Assembly (NCBI RefSeq): GCF_044762655.1
Contig: NZ_JBIWER010000001.1
Span: 62,001 to 126,000, forward strand
From: Psychrobacillus sp044762655
GTDB lineage: Bacteria > Bacillota > Bacilli > Bacillales_A > Planococcaceae
Direction: 5' to 3'
DNA length: 64,000 bases
A model generated the notes under the pieces. It did not search any database. It saw nothing but the letters and a program-made list of their open reading frames with translations, and was not told the origin of the DNA. The position numbers were made by a program, and so were the translations under genes. Positions 24,919-32,980 of the stretch are shown in pieces (position 1 is the stretch's first letter; each line of letters starts with the position of its first letter).

Positions 24919-27210
24919 TCATATTATGTCATCATCAACGGCATTTTTGGATATTAAAACCTGTCTTGGCTTACTTCCCTCATAAGGTCCGACAACTCCA
25001 CTAAATTCTAGCTGATCAATAATTCTTGCTGCTCTGGAATAACCAATTCTAAATCTACGTTGAAGTAAAGACACGGATGCTGTTTGCATTTCTGTTACGA
25101 GTTGTACTACATCATCGTATAATTCATCTCTATCAATCTGTTCGGCAGATTCTTCAACTTCATCGGGGATCATTTCATCTTGATAGTTTGCTTTTTGTTG
25201 TTCAATAACAAAATCTACAATTCTTTCAACTTCTGCATCTGATAAAAATGCCCCCTGTACTCGAACAGGTTTCGAGCTACCAGCTGGTAGGAATAACATA
25301 TCACCTCGACCAAGTAACTTTTCTGCTCCACCCATATCCAAAATAGTTCTAGAGTCTATAGCGGACGATACCGCAAATGCAATTCTAGATGGAATATTAG
25401 CTTTAATAATACCTGTAATTACGTCTACGCTTGGTCTTTGTGTTGCAATTATCAAATGTATTCCAGCAGCACGAGCCATTTGAGCTAATCGAGTGATTGA
25501 ATCCTCCACATCAGCAGAAGCTACCATCATTAGATCCGCTAACTCATCCACTATTACCACAATAAATGGTAATTTTGGATGTTTTTCTTCATTTTCTTCA
25601 TTCCATCTATCAATATGCTCGTTATACCCTTCCATATTTCGTGTGCCTGTATGAGAAAATAATTCGTACCTTCTCTCCATTTCCGATACGATTTTCTTTA
25701 ATGCCTGAGATGCTTTTCTTGGATCCGTTACTACTGGTGCAAGTAAGTGTGGAATGCCATTATACATATTAAGTTCAACCATTTTGGGGTCAATCATCAT
25801 CATTTTCACTTCATGAGGTTTTGCGCGCATCATAATACTTGTAATTATTCCATTGATGCATACACTTTTCCCACTACCTGTTGAACCTGCAACGAGTAAA
25901 TGTGGCATTTTATTCAATTGTGCAAGCACTGCTTGTCCTGTTACGTCTCGACCAAATCCGATAAGTAGTTTCAGATTTGGTTTATCATTTTCTTCCGATT
26001 CTAGAACTTCGCGTAAACTTACAATTGCTATTTCCTTATTCGGCACTTCAATACCTATCGCTGATTTACCGGGAATAGGTGCTTCTATCCGAATATCTCT
26101 CGCAGCTAACGCTAGAGCGAGGTCATCATGTAGACTAACTATTCTGCTAACCTTTACACCAACATCTGGTAGAACTTCATATTTTGTTACTGCTGGTCCT
26201 AAGTGAACTTGCGTAACCTTTGCTTTTACTCCAAAACTTAAAAATGTTTGCTCTAACTTTTTCGCATTTGCTTGTATTGCATTAAGTTCTCCACTTTGAT
26301 CGCTATGAGCAGGCGCATCTAATAAGTTAATAGAGGGTAATTGATAGTCCTCATTTTCCACTGTTTCATTTTCCATATTTATGTCTAATGGTTCTATTGG
26401 TTCAGTTGGTTCCTCCACTACTTCTTTTCTAGCTATTCGTTCCGTGAAAGCAGAAATAATAGGAGACGAGGCTTGCTCGACTTCCTCTGTCTCTACAGGT
26501 ATCGCCTCGATTACAGTTACCGCTTCTTCCTGAGCTGCCTGTTTTTTGTTGCGACGGGACGGTCCACTAGGTGGAGTTGGCGCAGGTTTTGCTTTCTTTT
26601 TTTTCGGTCTGTTAAGGAAGTTTTCTTTTAGCTTTGGAAATGTCTCTACTAAGTACGGAACTAACGCTTTGCCAGTTAGTAATACAATCCCTATAAATAA
26701 CATAAGCCAGCCAGCTACTTTCGCTCCAGCCGAATCAAAGAGAACATGGAAAGATGCAAAGAGTATGGCTCCTACTATTCCTCCACCTAAAGAACTGTTT
26801 CGATCAGTGATTCCGCCACTCTCAACCATGACACGATAGCTTTCTCTTAAAACAGAATTCGTCACTAATGCCTTTCCTTCAAATAATTGTTGGAATAGAG
26901 CGATATGACTAAATAATAGTAAACTGCTTAATATAAACGCACATCCCATTAGCAGCCGGTGGTTCCATGCTGGTACTGATTGTTTGATCATTATAATAAG
27001 TGCGTAAACAATAAGCATAAATGGAACTGCAATATGCCAATTTCCGAATAAGAAATAACTTATGTAAGCTAAAAATTCTCCCACAAGTCCATATTCAAAA
27101 AACGAAATAATAGATAAACCAATAATTAATAGTCCAATTATTTCATAAAGAAGCGGATGCATTGTTTTTTTTGCAGGCTTTTTTGTTGGTCTTTTTTTCT
27201 TCCTTGCCAA
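24919..27210 (-). CDS. spoIIIE: FtsK/SpoIIIE-type DNA translocase
   Basis: A 763-residue motor that pumps DNA through the division or spore septum. The basic N-terminus (RKKKRPTKKPAKKT) is followed by four membrane segments to about residue 180, a variable linker (P/E-rich, to about 320), and the RecA-like motor with Walker A GSTGSGKS at 442-449 and Walker B FIVVIVDELADLMM. The C-terminal gamma winged helix (RRFRIGYSRAARIIDQLE) reads polar DNA sequences. The start is TTG 27210 after GTAGGTGAC. Position next to rnjB and ymfC matches B. subtilis spoIIIE; tepA and ylzJ, which lie between rnjB and spoIIIE there, are absent. Confidence 0.95.
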   Translation of the reverse strand: MARKKKRPTKKPAKKTMHPLLYEIIGLLIIGLSIISFFEYGLVGEFLAYISYFLFGNWHIAVPFMLIVYALIIMIKQSVPAWNHRLLMGCAFILSSLLLFSHIALFQQLFEGKALVTNSVLRESYRVMVESGGITDRNSSLGGGIVGAILFASFHVLFDSAGAKVAGWLMLFIGIVLLTGKALVPYLVETFPKLKENFLNRPKKKKAKPAPTPPSGPSRRNKKQAAQEEAVTVIEAIPVETEEVEQASSPIISAFTERIARKEVVEEPTEPIEPLDINMENETVENEDYQLPSINLLDAPAHSDQSGELNAIQANAKKLEQTFLSFGVKAKVTQVHLGPAVTKYEVLPDVGVKVSRIVSLHDDLALALAARDIRIEAPIPGKSAIGIEVPNKEIAIVSLREVLESEENDKPNLKLLIGFGRDVTGQAVLAQLNKMPHLLVAGSTGSGKSVCINGIITSIMMRAKPHEVKMMMIDPKMVELNMYNGIPHLLAPVVTDPRKASQALKKIVSEMERRYELFSHTGTRNMEGYNEHIDRWNEENEEKHPKLPFIVVIVDELADLMMVASADVEDSITRLAQMARAAGIHLIIATQRPSVDVITGIIKANIPSRIAFAVSSAIDSRTILDMGGAEKLLGRGDMLFLPAGSSKPVRVQGAFLSDAEVERIVDFVIEQQKANYQDEMIPDEVEESAEQIDRDELYDDVVQLVTEMQTASVSLLQRRFRIGYSRAARIIDQLEFSGVVGPYEGSKPRQVLISKNAVDDDII

Positions 27211-27362
27211 AGTGTCACCTACTTTCTAAATTGTTATTAATATCACTTTAAAGAAAAGTCGGACAAAAAGAAGTGCGCTCCTTTTTGTTCATATCCTGTT
27301 TCTATAGTTTTCAAAGGGTTTGGACAGATGTTTTACTATATGATTACCAATATCACTTTTTT

Positions 27363-27430
27363 CGGTAATCTTATGATGTTTGCCTGTCCGTCGCCCTCCT
27401 TCAATTCTTAAGTATCATGTACCCAGTGTT
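27363..27430 (+). repeat. Repeat family B, short internally deleted copy B3
   Basis: The entry CGGTAATCTTATG and exit TCTTAAGTATCATGTACCCAGTGTT resemble the two ends of copy B2 (CGGTAATCCTATAG and TCTTGAACCATGAACCCAGTGTT). Only about 43 bases separate entry and exit here, against about 268 in B2. The rest of the 308-base rnjB-spoIIIE gap (27211-27518) holds the rnjB terminator and AT-rich DNA without a gene. Confidence 0.45.
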
Positions 27431-27474
27431 CACATTATAGTACAATTTTATATACTTTTTATTCTTTAAGATAA

Positions 27475-27511
27475 AAAGGATTTCCCTCCGTATTCGGAAA
27501 GGAAATCCTTT
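27475..27511 (-). terminator. Terminator after rnjB
   Basis: An 11-bp perfect stem AAAGGATTTCC / GGAAATCCTTT with a 15-base loop, 8 bases after the rnjB stop. The minus-strand tail TTTTTATC follows. Confidence 0.88.
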
Positions 27512-27518
27512 ATTCACA

Positions 27519-29186
27519 TTAATATTCCATAATAATCGGGATGATCATCGGACGTCTTTTTGTTTGTTGGAATAAATATGAATTTAGCGTATCACGGATT
27601 TCTTGTTTAATGTTTGTCCATTCAAACGTTTCTTTATTCACATATTTTTCAACAACTGTTCGGACTAGGTTAGCAGACTCTTCCATTAGCGCTTCTGACT
27701 CACGGACATAGACAAATCCTCTAGAAAGAATTTCAGGTCCAGAAGCAATTTTCTTCTGTGCTCGATTTAATGTGACAACCACTATAAATATACCATCTTG
27801 AGAAAGCAGCTTACGATCGCGTAATACAATATTGCCAACATCTCCAACACCGATTCCATCGATTAGAACGTTTCCTGCTTGAACTCGACCACTCATTCTC
27901 ATTTTACCGCTCTTATACTCTACAATATCGCCTTTATCGGCAATGAAAATTTCCGATTTGGACATGCCGGTATCTTGAGCCAATTTTGAATGGGCCATCA
28001 ACATACGATATTCCCCTTGAATTGGTATAAAGTACTTAGGTTTAGTCAGGTTCAACATCATTTTCAAATCTTCTTGACTTCCATGACCAGATACATGGAC
28101 ATTTTTTTCGGAAGTTAATACTTTCGCTCCGACTTTTGCGATTTGGTTCATCGTATTATACATGCCTACCTCCATACCAGGAGAAGGTGTAAAAGTGATT
28201 AACACAGTATCTGTATCTTTGATCTTAATATCTTTATGATGTTTACGAATCATTTTTTCTAATGCTTCTAATGGTTCACCTTGTGTACCAGATACAATGA
28301 CCACAATATTCTCATCATTATGTTTTGAGATTTCCTTAATAGAAATAATTGTATCCTCTTCTACTGTAAAATAACCAAGATCTAAACCAATTTCGAAAAT
28401 ATTTTCTAAGCTTTTTCCAGCAATTGCAACTTTTTTTCCTGTTTCAATTGCTTTGTCAATTACTTGTTGAATACGGATAAAGTTGGAAGCATATAGGGCA
28501 ACGAGTATACGTCCTTTAGCAGCGTGGAATGTTTCTGATAATTGGTTTTCAATAACTGCTTCTGATGTGGTATAACCCGGTCTTTCTGCTTCAGTTGAAT
28601 CGGATAAAAGTATAAATACACCATCTTCTCCTAAACCAGCAATTTTAGCAATATCTGGACGATACTTCCCTTTAGCTGACTGATCAAACTTAAATTCTCC
28701 TGTATGAACAATTGCACCTTCGGACGTATGGAACACGATACCTAACGAATCCGGAATACTATGTGTAGTATGGAAAAAGGTTACATATGTGCCTTGAAAA
28801 TTCATACGGCTTTTATTTGTTACTTCAAAATATTTGACTGGTTGCTTCGTCGGTAACGCTTTTAAATGCGTTTTAGCCAAAGCTATGGTCAACTTCGAAC
28901 CGTATACAGGTGCTTGTACTTTTTGTAGTAAATAAGAAATTGATCCGATCGCATCTTCATGACCATGCGTTAAAAAGATTCCTTTTACTCGATCTTTATT
29001 TTCCACTAGATACGTAATGTCTGGAATAACTATATCTATTCCTAGCATTTCATTTTCTGGGAACATTAAACCACTATCGACGACAAATATTTCTTCATCT
29101 ATTTCTACTACATACATTGCTTTTCCGATTTCTCCAACTCCACCGAGCGGTATAATTCGAATAAGTTCATTTTTTACTTTTACCAA
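27519..29186 (-). CDS. rnjB: Ribonuclease J2-type beta-CASP nuclease
   Basis: A 555-residue metallo-beta-lactamase/beta-CASP ribonuclease, placed where B. subtilis has rnjB (ymfA). The signature, normally HxHxDH, reads H74-G-H76-E-D78-A79: the final histidine ligand is replaced by alanine. This fits RNase J2, which is a weak nuclease and works mainly in complex with J1. Other motifs: FFHTTHSIPDSLG, VHTGEFKFDQ, VSGTQGEP and HVSGHGSQEDL. The start is TTG 29186 after TAGGAGG. It has its own promoter and an unusually long structured leader. Confidence 0.95.
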   Translation of the reverse strand: MVKVKNELIRIIPLGGVGEIGKAMYVVEIDEEIFVVDSGLMFPENEMLGIDIVIPDITYLVENKDRVKGIFLTHGHEDAIGSISYLLQKVQAPVYGSKLTIALAKTHLKALPTKQPVKYFEVTNKSRMNFQGTYVTFFHTTHSIPDSLGIVFHTSEGAIVHTGEFKFDQSAKGKYRPDIAKIAGLGEDGVFILLSDSTEAERPGYTTSEAVIENQLSETFHAAKGRILVALYASNFIRIQQVIDKAIETGKKVAIAGKSLENIFEIGLDLGYFTVEEDTIISIKEISKHNDENIVVIVSGTQGEPLEALEKMIRKHHKDIKIKDTDTVLITFTPSPGMEVGMYNTMNQIAKVGAKVLTSEKNVHVSGHGSQEDLKMMLNLTKPKYFIPIQGEYRMLMAHSKLAQDTGMSKSEIFIADKGDIVEYKSGKMRMSGRVQAGNVLIDGIGVGDVGNIVLRDRKLLSQDGIFIVVVTLNRAQKKIASGPEILSRGFVYVRESEALMEESANLVRTVVEKYVNKETFEWTNIKQEIRDTLNSYLFQQTKRRPMIIPIIMEY

Positions 29187-29503
29187 ATCTTTTCCTCCTA
29201 TAAATCAATTGCGCCTAGGTATAATTGCGTCCAGATTTTGAATTGTGCTAGGGCCTGCGTGATGCAGGTCAGTTAGCCGCTGTCGTATGAATGGGATGTT
29301 CTTAGACTAACATCATCCTAAGAGTCCATTCAAAAATCTGTTACATTCACCATAAGCTTAACTTTTCAGCAAGGGCTTTGCTCACTGAATTGTTTTTTCA
29401 TATCGGTATTCATCTCTCCGCTTTCTCTAGAAGTCGAGGATATCTAATCACGTTAGATTGTTAATTTTTTTGCTGAAGAAGTTAACCCGTCCAACATCCA
29501 CTA
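29187..29503 (-). ncRNA. Structured 5' leader of rnjB (candidate cis-acting RNA)
   Basis: The leader is about 315 bases from the predicted start (near 29503) to the TTG. The part 29340-29232 can fold into a three-way junction. The closing stem is CAGATTTT/AAAATCTG. Arm two is TGAATGG/CCATTCA. Arm three is GCTA/TAGC capped by CCTGC-ATCAC-GCAGG. Inside arm two, TCTTAG pairs with CTAAGA, and the 12-base loop contains GATGTT, which can pair with AACATC just downstream, forming a pseudoknot or an alternative hairpin. Further upstream, TTCAG-TGA-GCAA/TTGC-TGAA forms another hairpin. There is no obvious intrinsic terminator, so translational or decay control is more likely than attenuation. I do not recognise a known riboswitch class. 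Confidence 0.5.
29366..29413 (-). CDS. Possible 15-codon upstream ORF in the rnjB leader
   Basis: The frame from ATG 29413 encodes MNTDMKKQFSEQSPC and stops at TGA 29368-29366. The hairpin TTCAGTGAGCAA-AGCCC-TTGCTGAA lies over its second half. GGAG stands only two bases before the ATG and 14 before the in-frame ATG at codon 5, both poor spacings. It is recorded because short leader ORFs can regulate, but expression is doubtful. Confidence 0.2.
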   Translation of the reverse strand: MNTDMKKQFSEQSPC

Positions 29504-29509
29504 ATTTTC

Positions 29510-29538
29510 ATTATATCGGACGTCATCGATTCACACAA
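29510..29538 (-). promoter_or_regulatory. Sigma-A promoter of rnjB
   Basis: On the minus strand TTGTGT (29533-29538), 17 bases, then a perfect TATAAT (29510-29515). It lies immediately downstream of the dapA terminator, so rnjB is transcribed independently of the lysine/dipicolinate genes. Confidence 0.72.
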
Positions 29539-29545
29539 ATAAAAA

Positions 29546-29575
29546 AAAGGCTGAAATAGCAAATCTTCAGCCTTT
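29546..29575 (-). terminator. Terminator after dapA
   Basis: A 10-bp perfect stem AAAGGCTGAA / TTCAGCCTTT with a 10-base loop and a minus-strand tail of eight T residues, 10 bases after the dapA stop. Confidence 0.92.
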
Positions 29576-29584
29576 CCGCCAAAA

Positions 29585-30466
29585 TTATTCAAAATTTTTG
29601 TATTGTTCCCAGATTAAATCAAATTCCCGTTTTTCTCTTTCAGTCATTTCAACAAGTGGGAGACGTAAACTACCCACTTCGATACCTATTTTAGAAAGTG
29701 CATATTTTATGACTGTCGGATTCGGCTGTTTAAATAAAGCCTGTATTAGTGGCACTAATGATTGATGAATTCGTGCAGCTTCTGGATGATTACCACTCTG
29801 AAATTCTACAATCATTTTCTTCATATCATTTCCTACAATATGAGAAGCAACTGAAATTATCCCTTTGCCACCTATTGCAAGTAATGGAAGTGTGAGAGAA
29901 TCATCACCACTATATACTTCTAAATCACCTTTTGTAGCCTTCATAATTCTAGTCATTTGATCTAGATTGCCACTGGCTTCTTTTAGAAATTGAATAGATG
30001 GAATTTGGCTTAACGCTACAACAGTCTCTAGCTCCATATTAATAACAGACCGACTCGGAATATTATAAACAATTATTGGCAAAGATGTTGCATTTGCAAT
30101 TGCATTAAAATGGGCAATTAACCCTCGCTGGTTTGGTTTATTATAATATGGTGTGACAATCATTAGTCCATCTACTCCAAGAGCCTCAGCCTTTAGAGAA
30201 AGTTCAATTGAAGCAGCTGTATTATTACCTCCCGTACCCGCGATAACGGGAACTCTATTATTCACTTTTTCTACAACGAATTTAAGCAAATTAAGTTTTT
30301 CTTCAGTTGATAGAGTAGGAGATTCCCCTGTTGTTCCGCTAATGACGAGAGAATCGGTCCCAGTAGCTAGTAAATGTTCGATTAAAAGTTCCGTTGCAGC
30401 ATAATTGATTGATCCATCTGTTTGAAACGGGGTGACCATTGCCGTAGCAATAGGGCCTATATTCAT
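29585..30466 (-). CDS. dapA: 4-hydroxy-tetrahydrodipicolinate synthase
   Basis: A 293-residue class I aldolase-type enzyme condensing pyruvate with aspartate semialdehyde. This is the first committed step to dipicolinate, meso-diaminopimelate and lysine. Active-site residues are Y134 (IIVYN), Schiff-base K162 (FLKEASGN) and the GTTGE loop at 44-48. It starts 2 bases after the asd stop with the SD AAGAGGTG inside asd, so the two are translated as a pair. In B. subtilis dapG (aspartokinase I) lies between asd and dapA; it is cleanly missing here. Confidence 0.98.
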   Translation of the reverse strand: MNIGPIATAMVTPFQTDGSINYAATELLIEHLLATGTDSLVISGTTGESPTLSTEEKLNLLKFVVEKVNNRVPVIAGTGGNNTAASIELSLKAEALGVDGLMIVTPYYNKPNQRGLIAHFNAIANATSLPIIVYNIPSRSVINMELETVVALSQIPSIQFLKEASGNLDQMTRIMKATKGDLEVYSGDDSLTLPLLAIGGKGIISVASHIVGNDMKKMIVEFQSGNHPEAARIHQSLVPLIQALFKQPNPTVIKYALSKIGIEVGSLRLPLVEMTEREKREFDLIWEQYKNFE

Positions 30467-30468
30467 TT

Positions 30469-31515
30469 TTACACCTCTTTTAAAATACCTTCAGCAATAA
30501 GCGCTTCTGCAATTTGTATAGAGTTCAGTGCTGCACCCTTCAATAAATTATCTGATACAATCCACATATGAAACCCTTTATCATTCGAAGGGTCTTTTCT
30601 TAAGCGTCCTACAAAAACATGATCCTTATCCTCTGCGAAATAAGGCATCGGGTAAAGCTGTTGAGCAGGATCATCCTGCAAGATTATGCCATCAGAATCT
30701 GCAAGAAGTTGTTTTACTTGATCTAGCGTTACGTTGTCTTGTTCTACTTCTACAAATACCGATTCAGAATGTCCCGTCACAACTGGTACTCTTACACATG
30801 TAGCTGCAATCGCAAGATTTGGTAAAGACATAATTTTTTTCGTTTCATTCATCATTTTATGCTCCTCAAATGTAAAACCATCTTCAGTGAATACATCAAT
30901 TTGAGGGATGACATTTCCTGCTATAGGAAAATGCTTTTCAGCACTTTTTACTGGTAAAATTTCAGGTCTTGCATGTTTCATTTTTATTTCTTCGCTTTGT
31001 GTTGTCAATTCCTCAATAGCAGCTGCTCCAGCACCCGATACTGCTTGATAGGTAGAAACAATCACTTTGTTTAAACCAAATTTTTGTCTAATCGGCTCAA
31101 GTGCGCAAACCATCTGAATAGTAGAACAATTCGGGTTAGCAATAATCCCTGTATGTTCGTGTAACGCTTGTTTATTTACTTCTGGAACAACCAAGGGTGT
31201 ATCTTTATCCATCCGGAAGGCACTCGTATTATCAATAACTATTGCACCTCTATTACTCGCCTCTTTTGCTAAAGCTTTAGAGATAGAGCCACCTGCAGAG
31301 AAAAATGCTATGTCAACACCTTCAAATGACGCTGGTGTCGCTTCTTCAATTATATAAGTACTCCCATTAACTACTACTTCTTTACCCGCTGATTTTTTGG
31401 AAGCTAATAATTTTAATGTGGTAAAAGGAAAACTTCTATCTACCAATTTTTCGATTATTTTTTGACCAACTGCACCTGTCGCTCCCACTACTGCTACTGT
31501 AAAACCTTGTGACAT
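30469..31515 (-). CDS. asd: Aspartate-semialdehyde dehydrogenase
   Basis: A 348-residue NADP-dependent enzyme reducing aspartyl phosphate to aspartate semialdehyde. The cofactor loop GATGAVGQKI is at 11-20; the catalytic cysteine is C130 in NPNCSTIQ. The substrate-binding region around ERHFPIAGN-type sequence (EKHFPIAGNVIPQI) is present. ATG 31515 is preceded by GGAGGAGAG. It supplies DapA directly downstream and follows the dipicolinate synthase genes by 77 bases, linking the aspartate pathway to spore core chemistry. Confidence 0.98.
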   Translation of the reverse strand: MSQGFTVAVVGATGAVGQKIIEKLVDRSFPFTTLKLLASKKSAGKEVVVNGSTYIIEEATPASFEGVDIAFFSAGGSISKALAKEASNRGAIVIDNTSAFRMDKDTPLVVPEVNKQALHEHTGIIANPNCSTIQMVCALEPIRQKFGLNKVIVSTYQAVSGAGAAAIEELTTQSEEIKMKHARPEILPVKSAEKHFPIAGNVIPQIDVFTEDGFTFEEHKMMNETKKIMSLPNLAIAATCVRVPVVTGHSESVFVEVEQDNVTLDQVKQLLADSDGIILQDDPAQQLYPMPYFAEDKDHVFVGRLRKDPSNDKGFHMWIVSDNLLKGAALNSIQIAEALIAEGILKEV

Positions 31516-31592
31516 GAAAAGCTCTCCTCCTAGACCAATGCTATTTTTGATATTGTATTATATTATACATGAAAATACATCTTCATCAATAT

Positions 31593-32180
31593 TTATAATT
31601 GATGACTAATGAGTAATGGTTGAAATTGCTTGAATTGAATTGCATGCTCAACTGTAGGAATAATTTTTGTAAAGTCAGCAATAAGCGAGTTTGGTTTGTT
31701 ATGAGGGTTATCTTGGCCGAAGGGGATAAAGTATATATTTTTGGTAGAAAGTAGTTTCATAATGTTCATACCATTCAATCCTAATGCATCATTTGTGGAT
31801 ATTCCTAGTACTACGGGTTTTCCATTACGCAAAGTTGCTTTTGCCGCCATTAACACGGGCGAATCTGTTTGTGCATTTGCTAGCTTACTTATTGAGTTCC
31901 CAGTCATCGGAGCAATCACCATACAATCTAATGGATTGGTTGGTCCAAACGGTTCTGCCTCAACAATCTTTGATACTACCTTGCTGCCACTAGCCTCTTC
32001 TATTTTTTCTACCCATTCCTCACCTGTTCCAAAGCGTGTTGCTGCAGTTAACACAGAATACGTAATTATTGGAACAACAGTTGCCCCTAACTCTGTAAAC
32101 TGTTTAATCATTGGAATAACTTCTTCATAAGTACAATGAGATGCGGTTATCCCTAATCCTATTCGAAGATCTTTTAACAC
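31593..32180 (-). CDS. spoVFB: Dipicolinate synthase subunit B
   Basis: A 195-residue flavoprotein-like subunit (DpaB) that with SpoVFA oxidises dihydrodipicolinate to dipicolinic acid in the mother cell for export to the forespore. Conserved sequence includes GLGITASHCTYEE, DCMVIAPMTGNSISKLANA, TDSPVLMAAKATLRNGKPVVLGISTNDALGLNG split over two stretches, and FIPFGQDNP. The start is GTG 32180, overlapping the spoVFA stop by one base (TAGTG). Presence of the pair marks a true endospore former. Confidence 0.97.
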   Translation of the reverse strand: MLKDLRIGLGITASHCTYEEVIPMIKQFTELGATVVPIITYSVLTAATRFGTGEEWVEKIEEASGSKVVSKIVEAEPFGPTNPLDCMVIAPMTGNSISKLANAQTDSPVLMAAKATLRNGKPVVLGISTNDALGLNGMNIMKLLSTKNIYFIPFGQDNPHNKPNSLIADFTKIIPTVEHAIQFKQFQPLLISHQL

Positions 32181-32980
32181 TATTCTTCCCCCTCTAGCAA
32201 AGCCAATTGAGTTTGCACAGTCTTTGCTATTAAATATCCTGCATCCTTCGGAAAAAACAAGCCTGGTAAGCTAGTAGAATGTATATAGTTTGTAGGAGTC
32301 GAATTGGCTGACTCGAGCAGACACCCAGGATTTGATGCTAAATCATACACTTTTATAAACCTATTCGTATCGGACGGACTAAGCCATCTATATGGAATGG
32401 TATTAATGAGATAGGTCGATTGTGCATCTCGGATTTTATCCACATGCTCCAATTGCTCTATTTGATATCCATAACTTTTTGCTTCAAATAGTTGATGGTC
32501 AGATCGAACTGAGATGATTACCTCTGCTCCTAAATGATGCAGAGCAAAAGCCAGTCTTTTTCCTACTCTACCGTAACCTGTTATGATAAATTTTTTGTTA
32601 TATATGGATTCGTTTTCATTTCTATAAAAGTAGTTTATGAAACCTTCAGCTGTAAGATTTGCATTTTCCCAAATCCACTGCTCATCCTCTAAATAATTAA
32701 AAGCATGAACCTGGCTATTTTGTATTTCCTGTTCAATTTCTGAATTCTTTTTTCCAACAAAAAGGAGAAGACATGAGTTGGGCAAAACGAAAGAACAATC
32801 TATTTTTAATGGTGGTATTGGTAAAAAAATAATGGTAGGATGAAAATCGTTTATGGCTGCTTTAAGTTCTTCCGTCCAAATCATTGTTGGAAAAATTTTC
32901 ACTTCTAATAGATTATCTAAAGTTTCCTTTACAAAAGGTAGACGGGCATCTGTACCAATGATTGCACACTTTTTTTTCAC
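32180..32980 (-). CDS. spoVFA: Dipicolinate synthase subunit A
   Basis: A 266-residue NAD(P)-binding subunit (DpaA). It is about 30 residues shorter than the B. subtilis protein and diverged in its N-terminal half. Retained features are LTAEGFINY, the Rossmann loop FIITGYGRVGKRLA (about residues 133-146), YDLASNPGCL and the C-terminal SLPGLFFPKDAGYLIAKTV, matching the DpaA ending. The start is GTG 32980, overlapping the ylmC stop by 4 bases (GTGA). Gene order ylmC-spoVFA-spoVFB-asd is as in B. subtilis. The short divergent N-domain is odd but the frame is intact. Confidence 0.93.
   Translation of the reverse strand: MKKKCAIIGTDARLPFVKETLDNLLEVKIFPTMIWTEELKAAINDFHPTIIFLPIPPLKIDCSFVLPNSCLLLFVGKKNSEIEQEIQNSQVHAFNYLEDEQWIWENANLTAEGFINYFYRNENESIYNKKFIITGYGRVGKRLAFALHHLGAEVIISVRSDHQLFEAKSYGYQIEQLEHVDKIRDAQSTYLINTIPYRWLSPSDTNRFIKVYDLASNPGCLLESANSTPTNYIHSTSLPGLFFPKDAGYLIAKTVQTQLALLEGEE

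Noticed and set aside
29187..29503. Lysine riboswitch or T-box before rnjB/dapA
   Set aside because: No conserved T-box, S-box or L-box sequence is recognisable. The leader belongs to rnjB, not to dapA, and no terminator/antiterminator pair is present.
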